Source: a virus. From it: a DNA stretch of 64,000 nucleotides. The position numbers were made by a program, and so were the translations under genes. Shown here piece after piece: positions 16,935 through 26,039 of the stretch (within the stretch, counting starts at the first letter, position 1; each line of letters begins with the position of its first letter). Location: IMG/VR virus record IMGVR_UViG_3300030108_003783, positions 1 to 64,000 of that record, one strand, 5' to 3'. A model generated the notes under the pieces. It was given only the letters and a program-made list of their open reading frames with translations, was not told the origin of the DNA and did no database searches.

Positions 16935-18713
16935 ATGGCAGAAAAAATAGTCAGTCCTGGTGTATTTACCAGAGAAAATGATCTTTCATTTGTACCCCAG
17001 GGTGTAGCTGAGATTGGCGCTGCAATTGTAGGACCAACAGTAAAAGGGCCAGCTTTAGTACCAACTGTGGTTTCTAGCTTTGGCGAATATTCAACAATAT
17101 TCGGTACTACTTTCAACAGTGGTTCAGATCAGTATGAGTATTTAACATCCTTAGCAGCAGAACAATATTTGCAAAATGCTGGACAATTAACAGTAGTAAG
17201 AATTTTATCAGGAAGTTTTTCTAACGCAACTTCAAACTTCTTAGATAAATCATTCGTTCCTACATCAGAATCTAATGCACAATCAACAAGTACTAACCAT
17301 AGTTCTTCGTTTGCAATTAAAACTAGATTCGATGGAGCAATCTTAAACTCTACTGGTTCACAAGGAACAAATGGATTATTAACCAATGGAACAGAAAACA
17401 ATTATAGATGGGAAATTACCAACGTAAATAAAAATACTGGTACTTTTACATTATTAGTTAGACAAGGAAATGATACTCACACAAATAAGATTATTCTTGA
17501 AACATGGAATGATTTATCATTAGATCCTAAATCAAACAATTATATAAGAAGAGTAATTGGTGATCAAAGATATACTATAGCAGATTCAACAACTACAGAT
17601 CCTTTCTTACAATTAACTGGTGATTATGCAAATAAATCACAATTTATTTATGTAAGCTCAAATCAAACTACAATTGATTATTTAGATGAAAATGGAAACA
17701 CTGGTTCATTAACTAATGCTTTAGGATTATATACAGCATCATTACCAGCAGCAGTTTCTGGTACATTTAAAGCTGGATCTGATGGAGCAGTTAAAGCAGC
17801 ACCAAAATTCTTTGATAATATAGCAAATGGAAATGCACAAGGATATGATCCAGATCAAGATGGTAATACATACCAAACAGCATTTAGATTATTAAAGAAT
17901 CAAGATCAATACGATGTAAATATGATCCTAGCTCCAGGTATAATACAACAAAATGATTCAGCAACTACAACTTTATTAAAAGAAGTTTGTGAAGCTAGAG
18001 GAGATGCTTTCTTTATAGTTGATCCAGTAAATCATAATACAACTTCATTAGCAACTGTAACAGGAGTAACAGAACAATTGATTACTTCATACGGAGCTAT
18101 GTATTGGCCATGGGTTAAGATCTTCGCTTCTAGATTAGGAAAGAATGTTTGGGTACCACCATCAGTAGTAATGGGAGGAGTAATTGCTTTCAATGATAAA
18201 GTAGCTGCAGAATGGTTCGCACCAGCAGGTTTAAATAGAGGAGGAATCGGAGCTGCAATTCAAGCAGAAAGAGGATTAACTCATGCAAACAGAGATACTT
18301 TATACGAATCAAGAATTAATCCACTAGCAACATTCCCAGGTCAAGGGGTTTGTGTTTGGGGACAAAAAACTCTACAAAAAAGACCAACAGCTTTAGATAG
18401 AGTTAATGTTAGAAGATTATTGATTAACCTTAAGAAATTTATTGCATCTACAACTAAGTTCTTAGTATTTGAAAACAATACTTCAACTACAAGAAATAGA
18501 TTCTTAAGTACAGTTAATCCGTATATGGAACAAGTACAACAAAACCAAGGTCTATTTGCTTTCAGGGTTATTATGGATGAATCTAATAATACACCAGATG
18601 TAATTGACAGAAATCAAATGAAAGGTGAAATATTTATTCAACCAGCAAAAGCTGCAGAATTTATAATAGTAGACTTTAATATTATGCCAACCGGAGCAAC
18701 CTTCGGGGAATAA
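16935..18713 (+). CDS. gp18: tail sheath protein (gp18-like)
   Basis: A 592-residue contractile sheath protein. The N-terminus has the typical SPGVFTRENDLSFVPQGV and IGAAIVGPTVKGPA stretches. The conserved core is in the C-terminal half: YGAMYWPWVKIFA, WVPPSVVMGGVIA, INPLATFPGQGVCVWGQKTL, DRVNVRRLL. The variable middle domain spans about residues 90-300. It is paired with the tube gene 25 bases downstream. Confidence 0.95.
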   Translation: MAEKIVSPGVFTRENDLSFVPQGVAEIGAAIVGPTVKGPALVPTVVSSFGEYSTIFGTTFNSGSDQYEYLTSLAAEQYLQNAGQLTVVRILSGSFSNATSNFLDKSFVPTSESNAQSTSTNHSSSFAIKTRFDGAILNSTGSQGTNGLLTNGTENNYRWEITNVNKNTGTFTLLVRQGNDTHTNKIILETWNDLSLDPKSNNYIRRVIGDQRYTIADSTTTDPFLQLTGDYANKSQFIYVSSNQTTIDYLDENGNTGSLTNALGLYTASLPAAVSGTFKAGSDGAVKAAPKFFDNIANGNAQGYDPDQDGNTYQTAFRLLKNQDQYDVNMILAPGIIQQNDSATTTLLKEVCEARGDAFFIVDPVNHNTTSLATVTGVTEQLITSYGAMYWPWVKIFASRLGKNVWVPPSVVMGGVIAFNDKVAAEWFAPAGLNRGGIGAAIQAERGLTHANRDTLYESRINPLATFPGQGVCVWGQKTLQKRPTALDRVNVRRLLINLKKFIASTTKFLVFENNTSTTRNRFLSTVNPYMEQVQQNQGLFAFRVIMDESNNTPDVIDRNQMKGEIFIQPAKAAEFIIVDFNIMPTGATFGE

Positions 18714-18738
18714 TAAAATAACAAAGAGGAGAAAATAA

Positions 18739-19227
18739 ATGGCTAATTTAATAGACCCAAATGAAATGATGTTTACTTCCTTTCAACCAAAGGTAGCTAA
18801 CAGGTATGTAATGTATATAGACGGGATTCCTTCTTTTTTAATTAAGAAAGCTGCAAGACCATCTGTTAAATTTAATACTATTACTATGGATCACATGAAT
18901 ACACAAAGAAAGATTCAAGGTAAAGCTTCTTGGGATGATATCACAGTAACACTCTATGATCCAATCGTTCCTTCAGGTGCACAAGCAACTATGGAATGGG
19001 TAAGACTTGGATATGAGTCTGTAACTGGTAGAGCAGGATATTCAGATTTTTACAAGAAAGATATTGTATTCAACGTATTAGGTCCAGTAGGTGATAAAGT
19101 TGAAGAATGGACATTAAAGGGTGCATTCGTAACTTCAGCAGGTTTTGGAGAGATGGATTGGTCATCTGATACTCCAATGGAAATATCTATTGGTATTGCA
19201 TACGATTACGCAATATTACAATACTAA
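18739..19227 (+). CDS. gp19: tail tube protein (gp19-like)
   Basis: A 162-residue protein of normal gp19 length, with MMFTSFQPKVANRYVMYIDG, ASWDDITVTLYDPI and the closing MEISIGIAYDYAILQY. It polymerises into the inner tail tube under the sheath. AGAGGAG precedes the ATG, and a terminator follows 21 bases after the stop. Confidence 0.95.
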   Translation: MANLIDPNEMMFTSFQPKVANRYVMYIDGIPSFLIKKAARPSVKFNTITMDHMNTQRKIQGKASWDDITVTLYDPIVPSGAQATMEWVRLGYESVTGRAGYSDFYKKDIVFNVLGPVGDKVEEWTLKGAFVTSAGFGEMDWSSDTPMEISIGIAYDYAILQY

Positions 19228-19248
19228 AATAAATTTAAGTTAGAAGAG

Positions 19249-19270
19249 GGCTCTGGAATAGAGCCTTTTT
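19249..19270 (+). terminator. Rho-independent terminator after tail tube gene
   Basis: GGCTCT / AGAGCC stem with loop GGAAT followed by five T residues. It ends the sheath-tube unit. Confidence 0.88.
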
Positions 19271-19282
19271 CTGCTTTCTTCA

Positions 19283-19290
19283 TATTTATA
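19283..19290 (+). promoter_or_regulatory. late promoter motif TATTTATA inside an 8-bp palindrome
   Basis: The motif overlaps an inverted repeat CTTCATAT (19278-19285) / ATATGAAG (19293-19300). It lies right after the terminator and 42 bases before the gp26-like gene. Confidence 0.6.
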
Positions 19291-19332
19291 TTATATGAAG
19301 TTTAACGTTATAGAGAAATAGGAAAGGTTATT

Positions 19333-20217
19333 ATGAGCGGAAAACCAACAAGACTGTCGGATCAAGAATTAAAAGATCAATTAATTGATAAGGCAAATTT
19401 TCAAGAAAAAACAGAAATAGTAAAAGACAATAAATTTCCAACTGAAATTATTGACTTGCCTTCTAAAGGTATACCATATCCAGAAGATCATCCATTATCT
19501 TCAGGAAAGATTGAAATGAAATATATGACTGCTAAAGAAGAAGATATTTTAACAACTCAATCTTATATTACACAAGGAACTGTATTAGATAAATTATTTA
19601 AAGCATTGATTATTTCTAATGGTGAAGGAAAACAAGTAAAATATAATGATATTTTAGTTGGAGATAAAAATGCAGTAATGATTGCTGCAAGAGTATTAAG
19701 TTATGGTAAAGATTATGCCATATCTATTCCAGACCCATTTAATGCTGGTGAACCTCAAGAAGAAACTATAGATCTTACAAAGATAGATCATTTACCTTTG
19801 CACGAAGAAATTACAAAGTTTCCAAACCACTCAGAGTTTGAATTTGAATTACCAGTATCAAAGAAAAGAGTTACTTTTAAATTAATGACTCATGGTACAG
19901 AGAAAAAAATAGATTACGCTTTAAAGGATTTAAAAAAGCAACAAAAAAGAATTAAAGATGACGTAGACAGAACAATGTCTACAAGATTGAAACATATCAT
20001 CACAGCTGTAGACGGTGAAAAAGATAGAAAAATAATTGATGATTTTGTAGATAATCATATGTTAGCTTTAGATTCTAGAGGCTTTAGAAATTATTTAAAG
20101 TCAGTACAACCAGATGTAGATCTAACCTATCAGTTTATATCCAATGAAACTGGAGATGAAAGGGAGGTGGAGATACCCATTGAAGTGAGCTTTTTTTGGC
20201 CTGACTCCAAAATATAA
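19333..20217 (+). CDS. gp26: baseplate hub assembly protein / tail chaperone (gp26-like)
   Basis: A 294-residue member of the T4 baseplate gp26 family: FPTEIIDLPSKGIPYPEDHPL, then YMTAKEEDILTTQSYI, and a C-terminal PIEVSFFWPDSKI. It lies between the tube and tape measure genes, the position of tail-assembly chaperones in other tailed phages. Its last codons contain AGC followed by seven T residues, where a frameshift would join it to the gp51-like frame. Confidence 0.85.
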   Translation: MSGKPTRLSDQELKDQLIDKANFQEKTEIVKDNKFPTEIIDLPSKGIPYPEDHPLSSGKIEMKYMTAKEEDILTTQSYITQGTVLDKLFKALIISNGEGKQVKYNDILVGDKNAVMIAARVLSYGKDYAISIPDPFNAGEPQEETIDLTKIDHLPLHEEITKFPNHSEFEFELPVSKKRVTFKLMTHGTEKKIDYALKDLKKQQKRIKDDVDRTMSTRLKHIITAVDGEKDRKIIDDFVDNHMLALDSRGFRNYLKSVQPDVDLTYQFISNETGDEREVEIPIEVSFFWPDSKI

Positions 20218-20443
20218 ACAAGATTTACATTCAACCATATTTTTATTGCTGTATAAAGTACCAGGCTTTACTCATGACGATTTATACAATATGCCAATCT
20301 GGCTTAGAATATATTATTTAAAAGAATATAAAGAATGGAAAAAAGCTGAAAATGAAAATGCAAGCGGTCAAGAATCTGCAGATCAAGGACAAGAAGCAGC
20401 ATATCAACAGTACTTAAAAACACGTCAAAACAATCCTAGCTAG
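20189..20443 (+). CDS. gp51: gp51-like hub assembly protein, frameshift product of the gp26 gene
   Basis: The frame opens after a TGA at 20186-20188 and reads FFGLTPKYKQDLHSTIFLLL, then GFTHDDLYNMPIWLRIYYLK, the signature I associate with gp51-like proteins. There is no ATG or GTG start before that conserved sequence; a TTG at 20246 would delete it. The overlap with gp26 holds the run TTTTTTT at 20191-20197. A +1 (or -2) slip there would give SFF-GLTP. The C-terminus is Gln/Ala-rich. The position before the tape measure fits a tail-chaperone extension. Confidence 0.7.
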   Translation, partial: AFFGLTPKYKQDLHSTIFLLLYKVPGFTHDDLYNMPIWLRIYYLKEYKEWKKAENENASGQESADQGQEAAYQQYLKTRQNNPS

Positions 20444-20474
20444 ATATTTATATTAAATTAATAATCTAGCTAGG
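20435..20474 (+). promoter_or_regulatory. 10-bp inverted repeat enclosing a late promoter and covering the SD
   Basis: CCTAGCTAGA (20435-20444) pairs with TCTAGCTAGG (20465-20474). The 20-base loop contains TATTTATA (20445-20452). The right arm includes the first bases of the AGGAG that serves the gene at 20485. Read-through RNA would hide the SD; RNA begun in the loop lacks the left arm and would expose it. Confidence 0.7.
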
Positions 20475-20484
20475 AGTTTTGTAA

Positions 20485-20694
20485 ATGAAAGAAAAAAATC
20501 AAATAGACGAAGGTTTATTTAGTAAAACAATAGGCAGAGCTTTATTGTTCTTATCTGGTGCAGGTAAAGATTATAAAAAATTAAAGAAAAATATAAATGA
20601 TCCTGTATACAAAAGAAAGATGAAAGATCTAGAAGACAGTCTAAAAACAGTAGCACAAAAATTTGATGATATAGATAAAATGTACGGAAGATAA
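20485..20694 (+). CDS. small helical protein upstream of tape measure
   Basis: A 69-residue protein (MKEKNQIDE-GLFSKTIGRA, then KDLEDSLKTVAQKFDDIDKM) with a C-terminal coiled coil. IDE-G near the start resembles a gp21 site. The AGGAG is part of the inverted repeat described for this leader. Family not recognised; its position suggests a tail-assembly accessory role. Confidence 0.6.
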   Translation: MKEKNQIDEGLFSKTIGRALLFLSGAGKDYKKLKKNINDPVYKRKMKDLEDSLKTVAQKFDDIDKMYGR

Positions 20695-20700
20695 TAATCT

Positions 20701-23466
20701 ATGGGGCTAAAAGACGAATTAAGAGCTCGGAAAGAGATACTACAAGCAGCAAGAGATGAAGTATCTGTTCAACAACAGAAACTTGATAACTTGATTGCTC
20801 AACTTGGGACTATGGATAAAATGGACCCAAAGTTCCAAGCTATGCAAAATAAAGCAACGGCTATGTCTAATGCCATTGCTGATGCAACAAGAAATGCTAA
20901 TGAATTAGCTAGTGAAGTTGGAAAAACTGAAGATTCTATTTCAAAAGCAGAAGACAGATTGCAATCCTTTTCAGATAAAGTACAAGGCATAGTTTCTAAG
21001 GTTCCTATAATAGGTGAATCATTTGCAAACGGAATACAAACAGCTACTGATAAAGCAAAAATAATGATGGACAGATGGTTGAAAGAAACTGATGGAAGTT
21101 GGAGAAGAACATTTAAAATAATGGGTGCTGTAACTGCTGGTTTATTATTAGGAGGATTATTTGCTGCTTGGAAATTGTTTCAATCTTTATTAAGTACATC
21201 TAATGAAACAATGATGGAATTCTCTACTGCAATGACTGATACTGCAAGAACATTGCAAATGTCTAAAAAAGACGTAAGAGATATTGGAGCTGGAGTTGGA
21301 GACTGGGTTAGATACGGTTCAGGTTGGGCATCAGCTGTGGCACAAATTCGTGATGATATGGGATTCATTCCTAAATTAACAGAAAAAGAAAATAACTTGG
21401 TTGCTAAGCTTGCAACTAATGCAGGATTAGGTGCTGATCAAATAGCAAACATGTACAGACAATCTCAAAACTTAGGAATGGAATTAGATGTATATGTTAA
21501 AAATCAACAAAAGAAAATATTACAATTAAATCAAGAAAATGGAACATTCTTTACACAAGCAGAAATAATAAAAGAAATAGCTGGTGCTTCTGATGAAACA
21601 TTAGCAATGTTTGGTAAACAAAATCAAGAATTAGAAAAGCAAGTTTTAATTGGTAAAAAAATAGGTTTAAATTTAAATCAACAAGCTTCTATAGCAAAAT
21701 CCTTATTAGATATTGAATCTAGTATAGAAGCAGAAATGGAAGCTAGAGTTTTAACAGGAAAAGAAATAAACTTTGATAAAGCAAGAGAATTAGCATTAAA
21801 TGGTGATATCTCTGGAGCTTCCGAAGAGATAATGGGTCAACTAGGTGGAATAGACGAATTCAATAAAATGAATATCGTACAAAAAGAAGCTATTGCAAAA
21901 GCAGCAGGATTAGAAGTTGGTCAATTGCAAAAATCATTAGAAATGCAAGCAGGATTAGCTGATCAAGCTAATGTTGGTGGGGCAGCTGGAGCAGGGGGAG
22001 CAGGAGTAGCAGGAGCTGCAAGTAATGCAGATTTAGCAGCAGCCGATGAAGCAAGAAGAAGAAAGTGGGGAGGAGTTTTAATGCCAATAGCTAAAGCTCT
22101 TAGATCTTTAAGAATTGCAATAGAAGATAAATTATATACATGGTTAACAGGACCAGATGGTTCTGCTTTCATAACTGGAGTTGCAAATTCAATTGGTGAA
22201 GTAGCAAATTGGATTGCAACCGGTACAGCACCTTCATGGTTTACAAAATTTGAAACCGATTATATACAACCTATCAAAACTAAGCTTGAAGAATGGACAG
22301 CATGGATAGCTGAAAACCCGTTAACTTCTATTGGTATAGCTTTAGGTGGTACAGTTGGTATTACCCAATTAGGAGAATACCTAGGAATACTATCAGACAA
22401 AGACAGAGATGGAACATCTAAATCTAGAGCATTATGGGTTAGACAAACAGATGGTGTATTCGGAGATATATTAGGTTCACTTGGTGGAAGAAAAGGTGGA
22501 TTAGGAAGATTTGGAAGAGCATTTAAGAAGGGAGGCTTTAAAGGTTTAGGTAAATCTTTATTTAGAGCATCAGGGTTAAAAGGGATAACAAAAAGTTTAA
22601 AGGGTGGAATAAAATCTTTAAGTGGATTAGCTAGTAAATTAGGGGGATTTTTAAAGAAAAGCTTTGCTAAAAAGAAACCTAAGGTTAAAGCAAAGAAAGG
22701 TGGATTATTTAGTAGAATAGGTGGAGCAATAAAGAAAGGAGTTAGCAAAGCAGTAAAAACTGTTAAGAAAGGTGCTTCAGCAGTAAAGAAAGGAGCATCC
22801 AAAGGTATTCAATTTGTAAAGAAAACTGGATCTAAAATAATATCAGCAGTTAATCCTATACCAAAACTTAAAAAAGGATTAACTAGTAAAGCTGGAGCTT
22901 TCGTAAAGAAAGCAGCTAAAGGAGTTGGAAAGATAGGTGGAAAAGTAGTTAAGGGTGGTTTAGTTGGAGCATTATTTAATGCTGCTGCTTTAGCATCAAT
23001 CTTATCTTCTGATATGCCAGCAATGGATAAAGCAAAAGAAGTTGTAAGAACAGGAGCTGGTATCTTAGGTGGAGCTCTTGGTTCTATAGCTGGTTCAATA
23101 ATTCCAGTAGTTGGTACATTAGGTGGAGGTATTCTTGGAGGTTTAGTTGGAGACTTGATTGGTAGTACACCAGCTATACAAAATGCACTTGCTCCCCCAC
23201 TAGCAGGTTTATTTAAAGGAGAAGAAGTAGAAGACTTTATATTATCAGATAGAGGTTTAATTAAATTTAGAAAAGACGATTTAGTTATAGGTGGAACAAG
23301 ATTAAACGAGGGCTTAGGAACTGGTGATAATAAAGCTTTAGATAGATTAGTAGAATTAATGGAAAAACTAATCAAAGTAACAATTCAAGATAGAGTAATG
23401 TCAGTAGACGGTAAAGAGTTAGCAACAGCTTTAGCTGAAACAGAAAATTATAGAGGGGTAGCATAA
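20701..23466 (+). CDS. gp29: tail tape measure protein
   Basis: A 921-residue protein. It starts with a coiled coil (residues 1-100), then a hydrophobic segment (VTAGLLLGGLFAAWKLF, about 141-157), a long helical middle, and a very basic Gly/Lys-rich region (about 600-760, with KKGASAVKKGASKG). Near the end is a glycine-rich hydrophobic stretch (about 780-825). This is the usual tape measure design: it sets tail length and may form a membrane channel on ejection. At about 0.15 nm per residue the tail would be near 140 nm (inference). The assignment rests on length, composition and position after the gp26/gp51 chaperones. Confidence 0.85.
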   Translation: MGLKDELRARKEILQAARDEVSVQQQKLDNLIAQLGTMDKMDPKFQAMQNKATAMSNAIADATRNANELASEVGKTEDSISKAEDRLQSFSDKVQGIVSKVPIIGESFANGIQTATDKAKIMMDRWLKETDGSWRRTFKIMGAVTAGLLLGGLFAAWKLFQSLLSTSNETMMEFSTAMTDTARTLQMSKKDVRDIGAGVGDWVRYGSGWASAVAQIRDDMGFIPKLTEKENNLVAKLATNAGLGADQIANMYRQSQNLGMELDVYVKNQQKKILQLNQENGTFFTQAEIIKEIAGASDETLAMFGKQNQELEKQVLIGKKIGLNLNQQASIAKSLLDIESSIEAEMEARVLTGKEINFDKARELALNGDISGASEEIMGQLGGIDEFNKMNIVQKEAIAKAAGLEVGQLQKSLEMQAGLADQANVGGAAGAGGAGVAGAASNADLAAADEARRRKWGGVLMPIAKALRSLRIAIEDKLYTWLTGPDGSAFITGVANSIGEVANWIATGTAPSWFTKFETDYIQPIKTKLEEWTAWIAENPLTSIGIALGGTVGITQLGEYLGILSDKDRDGTSKSRALWVRQTDGVFGDILGSLGGRKGGLGRFGRAFKKGGFKGLGKSLFRASGLKGITKSLKGGIKSLSGLASKLGGFLKKSFAKKKPKVKAKKGGLFSRIGGAIKKGVSKAVKTVKKGASAVKKGASKGIQFVKKTGSKIISAVNPIPKLKKGLTSKAGAFVKKAAKGVGKIGGKVVKGGLVGALFNAAALASILSSDMPAMDKAKEVVRTGAGILGGALGSIAGSIIPVVGTLGGGILGGLVGDLIGSTPAIQNALAPPLAGLFKGEEVEDFILSDRGLIKFRKDDLVIGGTRLNEGLGTGDNKALDRLVELMEKLIKVTIQDRVMSVDGKELATALAETENYRGVA

Positions 23467-25745
23467 TGCCTATAAATTTAACTGCAAACTTATTAGAATA
23501 TTACAATCAACAAGGTTCAAGCTTGGATGATGGAGCAGGGAATGCATTTTCAACTACACCATTACAATCTTCAGCTGGTTCCTCAACGCTTGGACAAGCT
23601 AATACTATTTTTAGTACAACACCATTAGGAGCAACTAATGCTGCAACAGTAAATAACCCATTTTCTACAACACCATTAGATGGGTCAAATGCTGCTACAA
23701 TAAATAATCCATTTTCTACAACTCCATTGGATGGGTCAAATTCTCCTACAATAAATAATCCATTTTCTACTGCAGCTTTGCCTGCTGGACTGAATATTAA
23801 TGCAATATTAAACCCATTCTCTACAACTGCAATTTCAAATGTAACATCATTAACAAACCCTCCAAACATACCAGCATTTACTCCACCAGTATTTGCAACA
23901 GGAGTACCAGGAACATTAACATTTAATAATGCTTATACGGATCCAAACATTCCACCAACTGTGACAATGAATAATCCAACAGGGTATTTTAATCCAAATG
24001 GAAGCTTATTATCTTTAGGTGAAGGTATACCTCAACCACCTAATGTTATGTCACCTCTGTCTTCTTTAGGTACATCTGGAGAAACTTGGAAAAGCATATC
24101 AGCTGCGGGAACACCATCATATAGAGAAGCAAAGACTTTATCTTTATTGGGACCAAACAAAACTTTAAATGAAACAAACTTCTTAGATATAAATTCAGAA
24201 TATGCAACAGGTTTTACTAAAAACTTTACGCCTGGTATACCATCTAAATACACAGGGATACAAGGTTCTCCTGGTGCATTAACTTATGATAGAAAAGCTG
24301 GTGTAATAGAAGGCTTATATTCAAATACATTTAATTCAACAAATAGATACGAAGGAAGTGAAAAGCTATTTAGTAAATTTCAAGCATTAGATACAGAAGT
24401 ACAAGTTAATCAATTTGTTGGTACAAAAACATTACAGCAATTATATACTCAAACAAATTTCGATAAAATACAAATAAAATTTGATGGAATAGCTGGAAGC
24501 GGTCCTTTAGTTAAAAGAGGAATACAAAATTCATTAGATTTAAATTTTAAATCAACTTCAGCAAAAAGCGGATTAGAACCAACAACTTTGAAAGATGCTG
24601 CTGCAGAACATAAAATTAGATTAGAAGCTGCAATAGAAAATTCAGGGTTCTTAGATAGAAGAAAGGGTAATACTATATTACAATTACAATCAAGATTCCA
24701 ATTGGGATTAGGTATAATTCCGCAATTATTAGCAACAGGTAATTATGAAATAGGAGCTGGTTTTAAAATAAGAGAAGAAGGTTTATTAGATAAATTTCAA
24801 AAACAAGCTTTTATACTTGGTGGAACATTAGCTAAAATACCTCATCATATAATTAATTACAGTGTATTAGAATCTTTAACAATGAAGCATGGCTTTAATA
24901 AAGATGATCAAGGCTTTTACAAAAAAGGTAAACTTGCTTCGCTTCTTGGATTAAAAGAACCTAATAACGATTTAATACCATTTTACTTTGAAGTAATGCA
25001 TAAAAACTTTCCTCATTTCGATGGTAAAGAATTTTCAAATTTAATAACAGATGGTAACGGGATATTAACTTTTAGAGGTACATTAAAAACTATAGGTCAT
25101 TCTATAACTCCTCAATGGTCAAGTAAGAAATATTTTGGAAGACCAGATTCAGTACACACATATTCTGGCTTTTCTCAAAATTTATCTTTTTCTTTTCAAG
25201 TTTATGCTCCATCTGTAAAAGATATGCCAGATATGTATCATAGATTAAATGAATTAATCAATTTAACTAAACCAGGCTGGAATGAAGAAAAATCTTTTAT
25301 GAAAGGTCCAATAACAAAATTAACTATTGGCGACTATATGAATTCCCAACCAGGGTTTATAGCTTCTTTAAGTATATCTCCAGATGAACAAGTTTATTGG
25401 GATATGGGTAAAGATCCAATGAGAGGTTTACCTCAGGTTGCTCAAATAGTACCACAAGGATTAGTAGACAATCTCCTTCCACCTATAATAGGCGGTAATA
25501 GAAAAACAGATAGACCTAAAGTACCAAGAGCATTTAATGTATCAATAACTTATACAATAATAGAAAAAGAAATGCCAAACGCAGATGGACAAGGTTTCTG
25601 GAAGGTTGCTAATCTAGAAGGACCCAACGGAGTTAAGTTACCAGCAGGAGGAAAGAAAGGAAGAGCAACAGATCTTAAAGCTCCAACAAGTACAGATGGA
25701 ATTAACGATTCTGGTAGAAGGTTTATTATAGGAGGTACTATATAA
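23466..25745 (+). CDS. baseplate / tail-tube initiator-like protein with FSTTPL repeats
   Basis: A 759-residue protein. Residues 27-125 hold six FSTT(P/A)L-type units, mostly 17 residues apart. The C-terminal half reads IPFYFEVMHKNFP, GTLKTIGHSITPQWSSKKYFGRPDSVHTYSGFSQNLSFSFQVYAPS and LNELINLTKPGW. This resembles the tube-initiator domains of gp48/gp54-type baseplate proteins. It follows the tape measure (overlap of 1 base) and precedes the gp53-like gene, so it probably nucleates the tail tube at the baseplate. Confidence 0.7.
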   Translation: MPINLTANLLEYYNQQGSSLDDGAGNAFSTTPLQSSAGSSTLGQANTIFSTTPLGATNAATVNNPFSTTPLDGSNAATINNPFSTTPLDGSNSPTINNPFSTAALPAGLNINAILNPFSTTAISNVTSLTNPPNIPAFTPPVFATGVPGTLTFNNAYTDPNIPPTVTMNNPTGYFNPNGSLLSLGEGIPQPPNVMSPLSSLGTSGETWKSISAAGTPSYREAKTLSLLGPNKTLNETNFLDINSEYATGFTKNFTPGIPSKYTGIQGSPGALTYDRKAGVIEGLYSNTFNSTNRYEGSEKLFSKFQALDTEVQVNQFVGTKTLQQLYTQTNFDKIQIKFDGIAGSGPLVKRGIQNSLDLNFKSTSAKSGLEPTTLKDAAAEHKIRLEAAIENSGFLDRRKGNTILQLQSRFQLGLGIIPQLLATGNYEIGAGFKIREEGLLDKFQKQAFILGGTLAKIPHHIINYSVLESLTMKHGFNKDDQGFYKKGKLASLLGLKEPNNDLIPFYFEVMHKNFPHFDGKEFSNLITDGNGILTFRGTLKTIGHSITPQWSSKKYFGRPDSVHTYSGFSQNLSFSFQVYAPSVKDMPDMYHRLNELINLTKPGWNEEKSFMKGPITKLTIGDYMNSQPGFIASLSISPDEQVYWDMGKDPMRGLPQVAQIVPQGLVDNLLPPIIGGNRKTDRPKVPRAFNVSITYTIIEKEMPNADGQGFWKVANLEGPNGVKLPAGGKKGRATDLKAPTSTDGINDSGRRFIIGGTI
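23544..23840 (+). repeat. six in-frame FSTTPL repeats
   Basis: Units start with Phe at residues 28, 49, 66, 83, 100 and 118 of the 759-residue protein. The central units share GSNAATINNPFSTTPLDG almost exactly, with near-identical DNA (51-base period). Confidence 0.8.
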
Positions 25746-26032
25746 TGAGATATTCTAAATCTAAAATAAAAATAAATAAAGAAACTGGTAATAGATACAC
25801 AGAAACTATAAGTTATCCTACGATACCAATAACTTTAGGTGATTTATATATTCAAGCAAATGAAGGTTTAAGACTAGATCTAATATCCCAACAATATTAT
25901 AATACTCCAAAATATTGGTGGGTAATAGCTTTAGCAAATAATATGGGAAAGGGAACATTATATGTAACAGCAAGTAGTCAATTAAGAATTCCTGCTAACC
26001 CTCAATCATATGAAAATAAAATAAGAGGATAG
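25745..26032 (+). CDS. gp53: baseplate wedge protein (gp53-like)
   Basis: A 95-residue LysM-like protein: IPITLGDLYIQANEGLRLDL, then ISQQYYNTPKYWWVIALANN and LRIPANP. This matches the compact gp53 fold, in which a LysM-type domain is followed by a short tail. It joins wedge and hub. It is shorter than T4 gp53 (196 residues) but complete for the marine-phage version, judging from the conserved LRIP end. It overlaps the previous stop by one base. Confidence 0.8.
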   Translation: MRYSKSKIKINKETGNRYTETISYPTIPITLGDLYIQANEGLRLDLISQQYYNTPKYWWVIALANNMGKGTLYVTASSQLRIPANPQSYENKIRG

Positions 26033-26039
26033 TTACAAT

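Noticed and set aside
20246-20443. gp51-like protein starting at TTG 20246
   Set aside because: This start would discard conserved FFGLTPKYKQDL sequence upstream and has no SD; frameshift from gp26 explains the frame better.
22260-23375. Two long minus-strand ORFs opposite the tape measure gene
   Set aside because: Low-complexity Pro/Leu/Phe products mirror the Gly/Lys-rich tape measure codons; no start signals.
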